Assembly (NCBI GenBank): GCA_965153355.1 | Contig: OZ231126.1 | Coordinates: 86,924,001-86,988,000, forward strand | DNA: 64,000 nt | Reading direction: 5' to 3' | Source: Flaccisagitta enflata | Lineage: Eukaryota; Chaetognatha; Sagittoidea; Aphragmophora | In this document: piece after piece, positions 19,500-32,484 of the stretch | Layout of the letters: every line of letters starts with the position of its first letter | Numbering within the stretch: position 1 is the first letter of the stretch | Position numbers and translations under genes: made by a program | Notes under the pieces: model-generated | The model's database searches: none | What the model saw: only the letters and a program-made list of their open reading frames with translations | Told to the model about the DNA's origin: nothing

Positions 19500-20380
19500 G
19501 GAAAAAAACTGAATTGAATTGTGGTCCACCTAAACTGAATTGAAGTGAAAAAAGTAAAAAACAGTGTTTTCTGCCAAGTTTACTTTTGATTAAAGCTAGT
19601 GGAATAAAGATAGGTCCGAGAAAAGTATAAAAACCAGGAATTAAAAAAAAGATAAAATATAAACGTAAACATCAATTAAAAACAATTATCACTTATGATT
19701 AAAAACAGGTAATTATGCTAAGGAAAATGATTTTTTTGTTTGCACATAATTTGAATATTTATGATTAGGTCACTTAAACAAATTATAAGATGCACTATTT
19801 CATATGGTTATTAAATAAGCAATTAAAGACAGTTTTTGCATTATCTGAATAAAGAGCTACCTTTTTTATGTCCACCTGGTATAATCTTTCTATTTATTGA
19901 TTTTCCTATTCTTATGAAAAAATTCATTTATTTGTTCAATCCTTAATTTATTTACTTTTGCATTCCTACTTTTGCATTCCTTCATTTATGTTCATTTTAT
20001 ATTCGACACTTTATGAATTTGACGTTTCTACTCAGATCATTCATTCATTTCTGGATTTTCTGCACTAGTTCGTTTTATCGTTTTTTGCAATGTTGATTTC
20101 TCTTTTTTTTTTCATCCTCTCCTGATTAAAACTCATCCAAAAAGTTTTGCCTATTTTGTTCCGAATTTTTTTCCGTCCGTTCATCGGTGTCTACATGGTC
20201 CACATGGTACCCATATATCTCTCCAAATGAATGAATGATTAGATCGAGCAATGAATTGGATGTATCTACACAAAAGTTGCACGTAATAGATAAATGGGTG
20301 GGCAAAAAACATTTAGGCGATCAAAATGATGTGATAATGGATATTAGTCAATCATCAAATGGATAGGGCGATGTACAATC
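19500..20380. other. AT-rich sequence, no feature seen
   Basis: About 880 bp of AT-rich single-copy-looking DNA. I see no ORF, splice pattern, RNA gene or inverted repeat that I can support, and no RAG2-like reading frame on either strand. Confidence 0.5.
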
Positions 20381-20389
20381 CCCACCGCC

Positions 20390-20525
20390 CCACCCATCGC
20401 GGACGGGAGGGCAGGAGCAGAATAGCAAAAAAATCCTCACTTTATGTCTGGTTATGGTCCAACCGACCGACCGACCGTTACGGCAAATTCTAGAGTCATA
20501 TGACAAAAAACTCTCCACCGAAGAA
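20390..20525 (+). mobile_element. Family A element, diverged
   Basis: CATCGCGGACGGGAGGGCAG, CCAACCGACCGACCGACC and CGGCAAATTCTAGAGTCATA followed by ATGACAAAAAA. The terminal hairpin (AGTCAT/ATGAC) is decayed but still pairs. Confidence 0.6.
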
Positions 20526-21194
20526 GCAGACAAGGATGGACCTAATAACCAACCAAGTGGCCGACACACACACACAATAGAACGAGGAACCAAAGGATGG
20601 TTGGAAAGACCGATGAAGCAGTCTTGAATCATGCAACTAAGAAGGATTGGAAATACCAAAAAAGTCGCGATATAAGACAAACCAGAAACTTTCCCATCTT
20701 CCCCCTTTAATACAATCAACTTGACATTGGTGGGAATCAATCAAGGCCAACGGGAGGTAGGTGGTGGTCTAATCTTGTCTGATCTAGCCCAAAACGTCTG
20801 AAAAAACAACAAAAATTGATATTTTGGACAAATGGACAGTCTCACGGTCATGCCCCATCTATGGTGGCAACAAGGAATTGCAACGAATCAGAAAGAGCCC
20901 TCGTATGATAGTTTGACCCTTAATCTTAGCTAATCTTGGCAATAATGAGTTTCTCTAATTTGGTGGTTTTTGTGTCGCTAAGGGTGACTGAGTTGGGTTG
21001 ACACAATGGCACTTGGGTCAGAGCCTCAAAAGGTGAGCTACTAATAGAAAAAAATCGGTTTGTCATTGGGAAACAAGGTTAGGGCCGAGAAATATTTAGT
21101 TAGTACGAAACATCGTGCCCTTAAGGCTTGTCAAACATTTTTTTCCGTCCCTGTGTCTTCGCTTGTCTATCAAAGATTCAGCTAGCCAGCCAGC

Positions 21195-21495
<301 letters not shown>

Positions 21496-21764
21496 CGATT
21501 GGTGCGGTTTGGTGGAAATGACCGATTGAGAGGTGAACCTTCGGGGTCGGTGTCCGTGGAAAAACGATGCGGTCAAAAGTTCAAACGATCGCGGTTAAAA
21601 GCTTTTTCACGGCTAGACCGAGTAAACAAGGGCGAAGATATATCTGATACTCGGAAAACCTCGACAGCCACACTAAGATCCGAAAAAAAGGAAATGGCGA
21701 AAAAAAAAAAAAAGCAAAAGAAAAGAAGAAAATGGCGTAGGCGAGAATTAACAAGGACAGATTG

Positions 21765-21955
21765 CACGGCTACCTCGGTCGTGTGCGGGTGGGCAGGAAA
21801 AATGATGAAATAGGGCAATCAGGCATTGAGGCAGGGGCAGTGAAGTACCCTTAAACACCAAATAGCAAAGTGTGAAGGACCAATCGATGGACAGACCGAT
21901 CCACCGACGGATCGACAAAATGGGTTACAGAGTCGCGTGCACATGACCAAAAAAA
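21765..21955 (+). mobile_element. Family A element
   Basis: CACGGCTACCTCGGTCGTGT, GGGTGGGCAGG, GGCAGGGGCAGTGA, GACCGATCCACCGACGG and a CAGAGTCGCGTGCACATGAC end followed by A6. Confidence 0.65.
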
Positions 21956-22144
21956 GACGATGCAAAAAGAGAGAGAGAGGAAAAGGTGAGTTGCTGGTAG
22001 GAGAGGAAAAGAAAAAATGAAGAAACATGGTTTAAAGATCAAACATGAGACGGGGTCAAGCGGGTGAAAGTAGTTAAGACACTGACGATGACCACTTTGA
22101 TTGACTCGGATTTGATATCGCCTGTATAGCAAAAGCATCGGGTA

Positions 22145-22649
22145 CAGTAGATGTCGTCTAGACTTAGAAATACGGGGGCCCTCATATCTTAAATACCATT
22201 TATGTAACTGAAATGAAACTGCGTGTATAATGCTTATTACCTGAAGGGTTGACGATGGGGTATGGCAGCTCTGTGGATGGAAAACTCTCTTGAATACACT
22301 CAATCAACTTCTCTTTGTCAAACAGCCCCGAAAGTTGATCTTGTGGTTAACTCACTTGACTTCAGATTTATAAGTTACAGATCTCTTATTTAAGGTTCCA
22401 GGATCGAATCCTTGGCTGGTTTTGCTATTCAAGCGAATAGATGAAGCTGAAATTCTGCAAAAAAAGTGATTGTTTCTATAGTTTTATACTAAAAGTTTTT
22501 TTCCTAAGGTAAGCTGTAGTGGGATACCATACCCCATCGTCAACCCTTTAGGGTTTATACATTACACCTGCAAAATATCAGCCCCCTCACTTTACTAATA
22601 CTGAGGTTATTAGCTACCCCGTATTTCTAAGTCTAGACGACATCTACTG
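22145..22649. mobile_element. MITE with TA target duplication
   Basis: TIRs CAGTAGATGTCGTCTAGACT (left, from 22145) and the complement ending 22649. TA flanks lie at 22143-22144 and 22650-22651. A second inner inverted pair (GGGTTGACGATGGGGTATGG near 22246 and its complement near 22520) extends the foldback. No ORF; Tc1/mariner-like by flanks only. Confidence 0.8.
22330..22425 (+). other. tRNA-like pol III sequence inside the MITE
   Basis: TTGTGGTTAACTCACTTGAC resembles an A box and AGGATCGAATCCTTGGC a B box. The arms do not close into a full cloverleaf. It is probably a tRNA-derived or SINE-like fragment carried in the loop of the 22145-22649 element. Confidence 0.35.
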
Positions 22650-23079
22650 TACTTTTTCTTGTCATTAGTACTTGGCACGAACAACCACAATTAATGATCT
22701 TTTTTCTCTTAGTAGGATTTTTCGTTTGAACCATTCATTTTATTCAATTGGGCTTAGTTAAATTAGTTATTTATAAATTACCAAGAATAGTTGTGATGGG
22801 TTCGGATTGTGCAACATTGAGAGCTTACGTACTAATTTGGCAGACCCGACATGTCTGTTCAATGACAGCCCCGCATTTACCATCAGCATCCAAGTGTAGC
22901 GAGCCCTACCAATTGCAGGGACCAGGTTGAGCATCGGGTAAGCGAAACAGATCTCCTCATTTCGTATTTTTGAAGCTCGAAACAAAACAAGGTCAACAAA
23001 CCTTAGTCGCGTGGTAATATAGGTAATTACGGTAATTAGGGAAATAAAGGTAATTAAGGTAATTAAGGTAACTAAGGCA

Positions 23080-23395
23080 ATATTGGTAAAGGTAATAAAG
23101 GTAAAGCTACCTAAAGTACCCTAAAGTACCCCAAACAACCTTAAAGTACTCTAAAGTACCTTAAGTACCTAAAGAACTCTTAAGTAAACTAAAGTACACT
23201 TAAGTACCTAATGTGCCCTGAAGTACCCTCAAGATCCCTTAAGTACCCTAAAGTACCCAAAAGTACCTAAAGTAACCTATAGTACCCTTAAATACCTACA
23301 GTACCCTACAGCACCCTTAATTACCCTAAAGTACTTTAAAGTACCCTAATGTACCCTAAAGTACCCTGATGTACCCCAAAGTACCTCTAAAATGC
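23080..23395. repeat. Degenerate decamer array (CCCTAAAGTA)n
   Basis: About 30 imperfect copies of AAAGTACCCT-type units preceded by (GGTAATTAA)n-type repeats at 23020-23100. Confidence 0.85.
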
Positions 23396-23404
23396 TATAT
23401 TTCA

Positions 23405-23487
23405 AAAAGTTACCGACCGACCGACCGACCAACCGACCAACCGCCCGACATAGCGGCTTCTAGAGTCGCGTTCACGCGACTAAAAAT
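23405..23487 (+). mobile_element. Family A 3' end
   Basis: A TTACCGACCGACCGACCGAC core and a perfect terminal hairpin: AGTCGCG (23464-23470), loop TTCA, CGCGACT (23475-23481), then A5. The 5' half is replaced by the decamer array. Confidence 0.7.
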
Positions 23488-23984
23488 ATTCAAAACTGTT
23501 TTGAGTTCTCATGACCGCGCAAAGGTGTTCTCTCTTCTATTTTCAAAGAATATCACTCAAGTTTGACACAGAAATTCCAATTAATCATATTCGAATTTTT
23601 GTCCGCTATGGAATACCATTACGACGCGGACTTTAATTCGAGGCGGATGGGTGTCGTCGTCATCGTTGTCAACGTCCACACTTTTAAAAATGGGCTAACT
23701 TTTGAACGCCTTGACCGATTTGCTTAATATTTGGAGGGAAGTTGTGCTAGGGTAAGCCGCTCTGCAGCCTATGCATATGTTAAGATCAGACCGGCCCAAC
23801 CAGCCCAACCAGCCTACCAGCCTAAAAGTGAAAACATGCATAATATTGGCATTTTTTAACCGATTTGGTTGAAACTTGGTATGTAGTCTCTAAATGGAAG
23901 GACTCAACATATGCATTTGATTGGTAAAGATTTTAGAATGCTAACTGGCCAAACCGGCCTACCACCCAACAAGCCTACACTTTC

Positions 23985-24045
23985 TTTTTAGGTGCGCCAT
24001 AGCACCTCTATGAGAGGCTCTGTCTGTTGGTTGGTCGGTCGGTAA
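23985..24045 (-). mobile_element. Family A relative with AGGTGC hairpin
   Basis: TTTTTAGGTGC hairpin: AGGTGC (23990-23995), loop GCCATA, GCACCT (24002-24007), then CTATGAGAGGC and GGTTGGTCGGTCGGT. This is the same architecture as family A with a different, still-paired stem. Confidence 0.6.
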
Positions 24046-24094
24046 TGCTCGAGTTGAAAATATCAAGAAACAGTCAAAATCACCGAAAATGGTT

Positions 24095-24845
24095 CCTTAT
24101 CATCATTATATCATCGTCATCGTCATCATCATCATCATCATCGTCGTCGTCGTCATATACATATCATATATATCATCATATATATCATCATATATATCAT
24201 CAAATATATCATCATATACATCATATATATATCATATATCATAAATCATATCATATATCATATATCATATCATTATTCTTATCATATATCATATCATATA
24301 TCATATCATATATCATATCATATATCCTGTCATATATCCTGTCATATATCCTGTCATACATCATATCATATATCATATCATATATCTTATCATATATCAT
24401 GTCATATATCATATCATATATCCTGTCATACATCCTGTTATATATCATATCATATATCATATCATATATCATATCATAAATCATATCATATATCATATCA
24501 TATATCATATCATAAATCATATCATATATCATATCATATATCATATCATATATCATATCATATATCATATCATATATCATATCATATATCATATCTTATA
24601 TCATTTCATATATATCCTGTCATATATCATATATCCTGTCATATATCATATCATATCATATATCATATCATATATCATATCATATATCATATCATATATC
24701 ATATCATATATATAATATATCATATCATATATCATATCATATCATATCATATATATCATATATATCATATCATATATCATATCATATGTATCATATATAT
24801 CATATATATCATATATATCATATATATCATATATATCATAAATGA
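24095..24845. repeat. (CATATATCATAT)n satellite
   Basis: (CAT)n at 24100-24155, then about 700 bp of ATATCATATC units, self-complementary and therefore cruciform-prone. ORFs on both strands are artefacts. Confidence 0.95.
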
Positions 24846-24864
24846 TACTAATATAATCAGCTAC

Positions 24865-25215
24865 GGTTAGGTCTCATAGAGCTGGGGATAGGTCGGATAG
24901 GTCTGGTGATAGGTCGGATAGGTCTTAGGGTAGGTCTGATAGAGCTGAGGATAGGTCTGATAGAGCTGGTGATAGGTCTGATAGAGCTTGGGAAAGGTCT
25001 GATAGAGCTCGGAAGAGGCCTGATAGAGCTCGGGATAGGTCTTATAGAGCCAGGAATGGTCTGATAGAGCTAGGGATAGGTCTGATGGAGCTAGGGATAG
25101 CTATGGATTAATAATGCCCGGCGGGATAGGTCTGATAGAGCTAGGAATGGTCTGATGGAGCTAGGGATAGGTCTGATGGAGCTAGGGATAGCTATGAATT
25201 AATAACGCTCGGCGC
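24865..25215. repeat. ~21-bp minisatellite GATAGGTCTGATAGAGCTAG
   Basis: About 15 imperfect units; a larger repeat of GCTATGGATTAATAATGCCC occurs twice (25095 and 25190). It ends against a family A 5' end (CGTGTATCCGGCCTTGTTAT). Confidence 0.85.
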
Positions 25216-26660
25216 ACCGTCTTGGCCCGTGTATCCGGCCTTGTTATGTAAGAGACAGCTTTTTTGAACTCAGCTTGGGTGTTCTTAAATTTTTGTCTGT
25301 TTTCAGCCTGAAATTCTCTTAAGGTGTTCTTAATTTGTTCGATGTCCATAAATGTCTAAACTGTATAAAAATACCTTATTTAGAGCAGTTCTTAAACTTG
25401 ATAATTGCTATGTTCTTTTAAATATGATACCTGATTTCATAGGCAAACTAAGAAAAGAAGTTATTTTTAAAGATAAACAGACTATATTTCTGAAAAGTTT
25501 GAATTAAATTCATTTTTCATACAAAAAACTTGCATAAAATTGTTTTCGAAAATGGCCGAAGCTGAATCTCAGCCTGAGCATTCTCTTATTTTGTTCTTAA
25601 AATTTCGGCAAATCTCAGGCTCATGTCTCTTATAAACTGGTCTCTTATAAGAAAAAAAGTGTACCAGCCTCAAAGTAAAAAACATGCATAACTTCGGAAT
25701 TTTTCAACCAATTTAGTTTAAACTTGGTTTAAGTAGACTTAATGTCTATTTGATTGCTTGCCGAAAGACCCTCTAGCGCACTGGAAAACAGAATAAGACC
25801 ATTCTGTTACTTCACTTTGACAGCCGGTAAATTGATCCAAAATGTTATTATGACTTTAGAAAAACATGAATCTGAAAGCTGAGAGCGTGAGCTGTCGACT
25901 GAGGTAAGTTTCAAGTTGCTACGATGAGGATAAGCTTCAGTTTTCCCATTTTCTTTTCTTCTCTGACTTGTTGTGGCGATATACGACTATCACCATTTTT
26001 GTATCAGGGATCATTAGATGCAGCTTTGTTTTTTCTTTCAAATGAGACCAGGGGTGTCTATTCTTCATTTTTATATCCATGATTTTCTTCCCCATATAGC
26101 AATAAAACTATGTAGTTAAGGTTTAAATAGTGTTAAATTGTGTTTTACTAATTGAGTTTTATGATTTGGTACTGTAAAAAGTTATATTTTCCCCAAATTT
26201 CCTTTTTTCCTCTTTTTTCCCCCTTTGATTTCCTTCCCTATCTCCAGACCCTTTGATTTCCCCCCCCCCACCGGGGGGGGGGGGGAAACTCAAGAATATA
26301 CAGGCCTGAATGAGACCTTGCCCAACCTTGAAATCCGCCTCAAACGACCCCAGGAGATGTTTAAAGGAGACTATAAAAGCGCATTTTTCGCTGTTTTCTT
26401 AGGCAATGTTTTCAGGAACGCAAGTGCAACTTGGCCGCGCACAAATATAAGAATCGATCGTGCACGCATTTGTATGTAGCCAAATTGCTTTATTTATACG
26501 TATATATACTGTACATACCATATGCTACTTGTATATGTGCTATTTATTTGTATGTATACATTTCATATATCACATATTCAATTGTAAACAACTGTCAAAT
26601 TAATTCGTTTTTATGATAATTGGGTAATTGTCTATTTATGATTGGAATGAATTACTTCAC
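25216..26660. other. Region without recognisable genes
   Basis: Contains a family A end at 25225-25248, a family B fragment near 25670-25735, and a C8/G12 homopolymer palindrome at 26262-26285 (CCCCCCCCACCGGGG...), which is liable to misassembly. No supported ORF. Confidence 0.5.
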
Positions 26661-26667
26661 TGAAAAA

Positions 26668-26805
26668 AACAAGGCCGGATACACGGCAATCCAGTCGCGG
26701 ACCATTGGGCAGGAGCAGTAATGCGAAAACCGTTCGTAATTCAAAAATGTGACCGACCGACTTTCCGACACGGCAAGTTCTAGAGTCCCGTGTCCGCGAC
26801 TAAAA
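26668..26805 (+). mobile_element. Family A element, intact
   Basis: ACAAGGCCGGATACACGGCA start, GGGCAGGAGCAGTAATGCG, GACCGACCGAC and TAGAGTCCCGTGTCCGCGAC followed by TAAAA. One stem position is mismatched (CCCG versus CGCG). Confidence 0.75.
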
Positions 26806-27087
26806 GCAGAGGAAATTTGAACAACAGAGAATCCAAAAAGTATCCCAATTGTTTTTTTTTTTTTTCTCTTTTTTTTTCTTTTTCCTTTTTTAAGTCGTGG
26901 ACTAGCAGATCGGATGTAGGCTTTGTCCGTTTGTTGGTCCATCAATTTGTCTGTAACATATGAAAATGCGCATTTGAGATGCCGCGCATGTGCATCTCCT
27001 TAAGTTATGGTGTTCAGGAACAAGAAATTTTGGTTTCATTTGACATGTATTTATAATTAAAAATGTTATTTGGGTTTTAGTTACATA

Positions 27088-27180
27088 TTTTTAGTCATGT
27101 GCATGTGACTCTACACCCCACTTTGTCCGTCTGTTTGTCCGTTGGTTTGTTAGTCCATCACACTTTTACTTTTTTTATCA
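27088..27180 (-). mobile_element. Family A end with AGTCATG hairpin
   Basis: TTTTTAGTCATGTGCATGTG and ACTCTACACCCCACTTTGTC, then TCCGTCTGTTTGTCCG. The stem differs from the CGCG version on both arms. Confidence 0.6.
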
Positions 27181-27799
27181 ATTTTATGTCTTTAAGTTAT
27201 CTAAAGTCATTCAACGTCATTTAAAGTCATTCAAAGTCATTCAACATCATTCAAAGTCGTTCAAAGTCAACCTTATAGGTGTTGGCCTTGTTGATATAAT
27301 GTATAAGGTATTTCAACAATGTTTTTAAACTCAAAATGTTGATTCATAGATTCAAATTCATAGAATTGTAAATAAGAATTAAATGTATGAATTCTTTAGA
27401 AAAAAAAAGAGAACAAAATTTTAAAAATTTGTTAGATGAAATTATAACACTTCCTCTGTAAGGAAAATTAGTATTTTTAAGAATATGGCTCTTTTCTTCT
27501 ATCCTTTTAGAGAAAAAACATGTTTTTTTTTAGATACAATTTTTTTTATTCCTAAGCAACAATATAATTTCAGGTAAAAGAAGTGAAATGATAAAATATA
27601 ATTTTTTACAAAAAACCTTTTTTTTACTTTTTTTTCATTATATACATGAAATCTATTTTTTAAAGATTATATATGCAAGATTTTATTGTTTGACACTTTA
27701 AGAATATTTTCTAAAATAATAAAAACATAGACAGATGATATAAAAAATATTTGAAAAAATATAATGACGTATGAAATTTCTTTTTCCAGTACACTGCGT

Positions 27800-28260
27800 C
27801 TTAAAAGTATCTTTCTATGTGATTGTCAAAGCTTAGACGATGCATTTCTGGATCTACCCCTCAATGATGCAATTCTTGACATCAGGTATGCTGCGGCAGG
27901 TCGTCCAGTGAGAATTTTACTTAGTTTTGTCATATGATTTTGATATTCAAGTAGATAATTGGAGATTTTAATGATTGAACAATGCCAACCGCTTCAATGA
28001 TGGATTTCTGAATAAGCCCTTCCATGATGCATCTGACGACCTGGTGCAGGATAAATGATGTCAACATGTGAGAATTTTACCTATTTTTGGTGTAAAATGA
28101 GGCTACTGGAGTAAAAATTGGGAAATTCTATCGGTCATTTCAACTTCACTGGTGGATTTGTGATTAGGGCTTCGAGGATGCACTTGACGACCTGCTGCAG
28201 TATCCCTGATGTCCACATTGAGAATTTTACCTAGCTTTGTTATAAATTAAGGCCAAGAGC
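27800..28260. repeat. Three diverged ~150-165-bp tandem units
   Basis: GAGAATTTTACNTAG-type motifs recur at about 27910, 28071 and 28220, each preceded by GACNACCTGNTGCAG-type sequence. They do not keep an open frame together. Confidence 0.55.
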
Positions 28261-28957
28261 TAGACCTTTTATTGATAGTTAACTCGTAATAGCTTGAAAC
28301 AGATGAGATTCATTCGTTTAGGATTTGATCCTAATTATCATTTTTGAATGACTCTTCCAAGCACCTATCCGCTCATGCAAAGGTAACATAATCGGCTTTT
28401 TGTTTTATTCGTGAGGAAATGCAATGCATATGGTAGGTTCCTAGCAATTTTTAAGCACTTTTGACCATTTTTAACCACATTGCAAGGGACCAACTACACA
28501 AAACTTAGCTGCCAAAAATCTCGCTGATTTTTCCATTAAAAAAAATCGTAAAATTAGCAGGGTTAATTTGATTCTTTTGGGCTAAAAATGTCTAAAACCT
28601 CCTAAAACCTCGCCCCAGAGACACCCATGAATGATCACTGACATAAATTAAGAAATATTAGACTCTATACCTAGTTTAAGGTCTCTAAATGGAAGGACTC
28701 AACATATGTTTGCAATTCATAGAGATTTCAGCATGCTAACCAGCCAGACCAGCCTACAACCCACCCAGCCTACCAATTTGGTTGAAACTTAGTGTGGAAT
28801 CTCTAACTGGAAGGACTCAACATATGATTGTGATTCATTAAGATTTTAGCATGCTAAACGGCTAAACTGGCCTACCACCTATCCAGCCAACCTCTCATAA
28901 GTGAGAAATTTGCATAACTTTGGTATTTTTTAACTGATTCGAAAAACTTTGTATACT

Positions 28958-29845
28958 GTCAACACCATTTGACAATGTCCTTTGACAATGCCGTTTGACA
29001 ATGCCGTTTGACAATGCCATTTGACAATGCCGTTTGACAACGGCATTTGACAATGTTATTTGACAATGCCATTTGACGACGCCATTTGACAATGCCATTT
29101 GACAATGCCATTTGACCATGCCATTTGACAATGCCATTTGACAATGGCATTTGACAATGGCATTTGACAATGGCATTTAACAATAGCGTATAACAATGGC
29201 GTTTAACAATGCCATTTGACAACGCAGTTTGACAACGCTGTTTGACAACACTGTTTGACAATGCCGTTTGGCAACGCCGTTTGACAACAGAATTTGACAA
29301 TGCCATTTGACAACGCCATTTGACGCCATTTGACAACGCCATTTGACAACGCCGTTTAACAATGGCGTTTATAAATGCCATTTAACAACGCCATTTGGCA
29401 ACGCTGTTTGACAACGCTGTTTGACAACGCTGTTTGATAATGCTGTTTGACAACTCTGTTTGCCAACGCCGTTTGACAACGTCATTTGACAACGCCGTTT
29501 GACAACGCCATTTGATAACGCCGTTTGTCAATGTCTGACAACGCCGTTTGACAACGCCGTTTGACAACGCCGTTTGACAACGCCGTTTGACAACGCCGTT
29601 TGACAACGCCGTTTGACAACGCCGGTTGATAACGCCGTTTGACAACGCCATTTGACAACGCCATTTGACAACACCGTTTGACAACGCCGTTTGACAACGC
29701 CGCTTGACAACGCCGCGTGACAATGCTGTTTGACAACGCCGTTTGACAACGCTGCTTGACAACACCACTTGACAACGCCGGTTGAAAACGCCGCTTGACA
29801 ACGCCGTTTGACTACACCGTTTGTCAACGCCGTTTGACCCCAGTC
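28958..29845. repeat. 13-bp minisatellite CCGTTTGACAACG, ~68 units
   Basis: Imperfect 13-mers, which read in all three frames because 13 is not a multiple of 3. Variants cluster (CAATGCCATTT on the left, CAACGCCGTTT on the right), suggesting regional expansion. The minus-strand ORFs are artefacts. Confidence 0.95.
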
Positions 29846-30174
29846 GAACAGCCATGCTCTTTTAAGATTTTTTACCATTGATAAAGAATGATAATCTTTA
29901 AACTGTAATATGCAAATAGGGTGATTTTGTTTTTTATGTCGTTTCCATCAGCGTACAACGACGCTGCACATTGCACCAGAATCAGCATCCTTGCAATCGC
30001 ATAGCAAAGAGAAAATCAGAGCTGACGGTGGAAACGAAGAAAAGAAAATGACAAACAAGAGTTGATTAATTTCATTCACCTTTCTTCATTTCGTCATTCC
30101 ATCATTTCACATCATGCAAGTTGATTTCGCGTGACAGCGTAGAATTACATGGGTGCAAAAGGGGAAGAGGGTCA

Positions 30175-30392
<218 letters not shown>

Positions 30393-30540
30393 ACAGACTG
30401 ACAAATAATCAGGCAGATGGCCTTGTAAATTAACTGACAGATATGCAGACAAAGAGAAATGGACAGGTGGACAGAGGGACAGACAAGCTGAAAGAATGAA
30501 TAAGAACGAGAAATGAGAATGTTAGCGAAGCGGCGGCGAA

Positions 30541-30952
30541 GCTTGAGCGGGTTGAGCGGGTTGAGTGGGTTGAGCGGGTTGAGCGGGTTGAGCGGGTTGA
30601 GCGGGTTGAGCGGGTTGAGCGGATTGAGCGGGTTGAGCGGGTTGAGCGGGTTGAGCGGGTTGAGCGGGTTGAGCGGGTTGAGCGGGTTGAGCGGGTTGAG
30701 CGGGTTGAGCGGGTTGAGGGGAGCGGGTTGAGCGGGTTGAGCGGCTGAGCGGGTTGAGCGGGCTTGAGTGGGTTGAGCGGGCTGGAGAAGGAGCGGGGTT
30801 GAGCGGGTTGAGCGGGTTGAGCGGGTTGAGCGGGTTGAGCGGGTTGAGCGGGTTGAGCGGGTTGAGCGGGTTGAGCGGGTTGAGCGGGTTGAGCGGGTTG
30901 AGCGGGTTGAGCGGGTTGAGCGGGTTGAGCGGGTTGAGCGGGTTGAGCGGGT
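30541..30952. repeat. 10-bp minisatellite GTTGAGCGGG, ~40 units
   Basis: Near-perfect decamers, broken in the middle (30716-30795) by imperfect units. The complementary strand is strongly C-rich and purine-poor. ORFs of LSG, NPL or QPA type are artefacts. Confidence 0.97.
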
Positions 30953-31085
30953 TCATGAACCAAATTAATCGTGTTCAGCCTCCGGGCTCTATTTTATGCC
31001 TCTCCTTGGCTCCTTTTAATTCCCTTTTATTCTTTTTGCGCACAATGTAGTCGAGGTTGGCTGCATCGCCTATCGCCAATGAGAG

Positions 31086-31186
<101 letters not shown>

Positions 31187-31317
31187 TAAAAAAGAGAAAG
31201 AGAGAAATAAATAGAGAACCAGAAAGAGACCGTGAATTTGCCTTTACGCTTTTGGACCTGAAATTCGAGATAATCTTCTCCCGTTTCCTTCTAATTCTCC
31301 TTCGGGTTATATCCCCT

Positions 31318-32434
31318 TTCCACCACCACCAGTCCACCACTACCACCTCCACCACCACCACCTCCACCACCACACCACACCACACCACACCACACCACAT
31401 CACCACCACCATGGTGGTTTAGGTTGGTTGAAGGGTTGGTTGGTCCCCGTTCTGCGTCGAGGGTGGTTTTTAGCCACGGTGATGGTGGTTTAGGTTGGTT
31501 GAGGGGTTGGTTGGTCCCCGTTCTGCGTCGAGGGTGGTTTTTAGCCACGGTGATGGTGGTTTAGGTTGGTTGAGGGGTTGGTTGGTCCCCGTTCTGCGTC
31601 GAGGGTGGTTTTTAGCCACGGTGATGGTGGTTTAGGTTGGTTGAGGGGTTGGTTGGTCCCCCCTCTCCGTCGAGGGTGGTTTTTAGCCACGGTGATGGTG
31701 GTTTAGGTTGGTTGAGGGGTTGGTTGGTCCCCGTTCTGCGTCGAGGGTGGTTTTTAGCCACGGTGATGGTGGTTTAGGTTGGTTGAGGGGTTGGTTGGTC
31801 CCCGTTCTGCGTCGAGGGTGGTTTTTAGCCACGGTGATGGTGGTTTAGGTTGGTTGAGGGGTTGCTGGTCCCTCGTCTGCCGAGGGTGGTTTTAGCCACG
31901 GTGGTGGTTTAGGTTGGTTGAGGGTTGGTTGGTCCCCTCTGCGCCGAGGGTGGCTTTAGCCACGATGATGGTGGTTTAGTTGGTTGAGGGGTTGGCTGGT
32001 CCCCGTTCTGCGTCGAGGGTGGTTTTTAGCCACGGTGATGGTGGTTTAGGTTGGTTGAGGGGTTGGTTGGTCCCCGTTCTGCGTCGAGGGTGGTTTTTAG
32101 CCACGGTGATGGTGGATTAGGTTGGTTGAGGGGTTGGTTGGTCCCCGTTCTGCGTCGAGGGTGGTTTTTAGCCACGGTGATGGTGGTTTAGGTTGGTTGA
32201 GGGGTTGGTTGGTCCCCGTTCTGCGTCGAGGGTGGTTTTTAGCCACGGTGCACCACCACCACACCACACCACCACACCACACCACCATTACCACCACCAC
32301 CACCACCACCACCACCACCACCACCACCACCACCACCACCACCACCACCACCATCACCACCACCACACCACACCAGCAGCACCACCACCACCACCACCAC
32401 CACCACCACCACCACCACCACCACCACCACCACC

Positions 32435-32482
<48 letters not shown>
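31318..32482. repeat. 71-bp minisatellite flanked by (CCA)n and (CAA)n
   Basis: About 12 copies of a 71-bp unit containing TTTAGGTTGGTTGAGGGGTT and CTGCGTCGAGGGTGG, from 31410 to 32250. (CCA)n lies at both ends (31320-31410 and 32250-32448) and (CAA)n at 32449-32482. Copies at 31860-31960 are shortened. Confidence 0.95.

Positions 32483-32484
<2 letters not shown>

Noticed and set aside
28958-29845. CRISPR-like array (regular short repeats)
   Set aside because: Units are contiguous 13-mers without unique spacers, in eukaryotic DNA.
28895-29878. Long minus-strand ORFs with repeated RCQTALSNGVVK-type residues
   Set aside because: A 13-bp repeat reads similarly in three frames; no frame is favoured.
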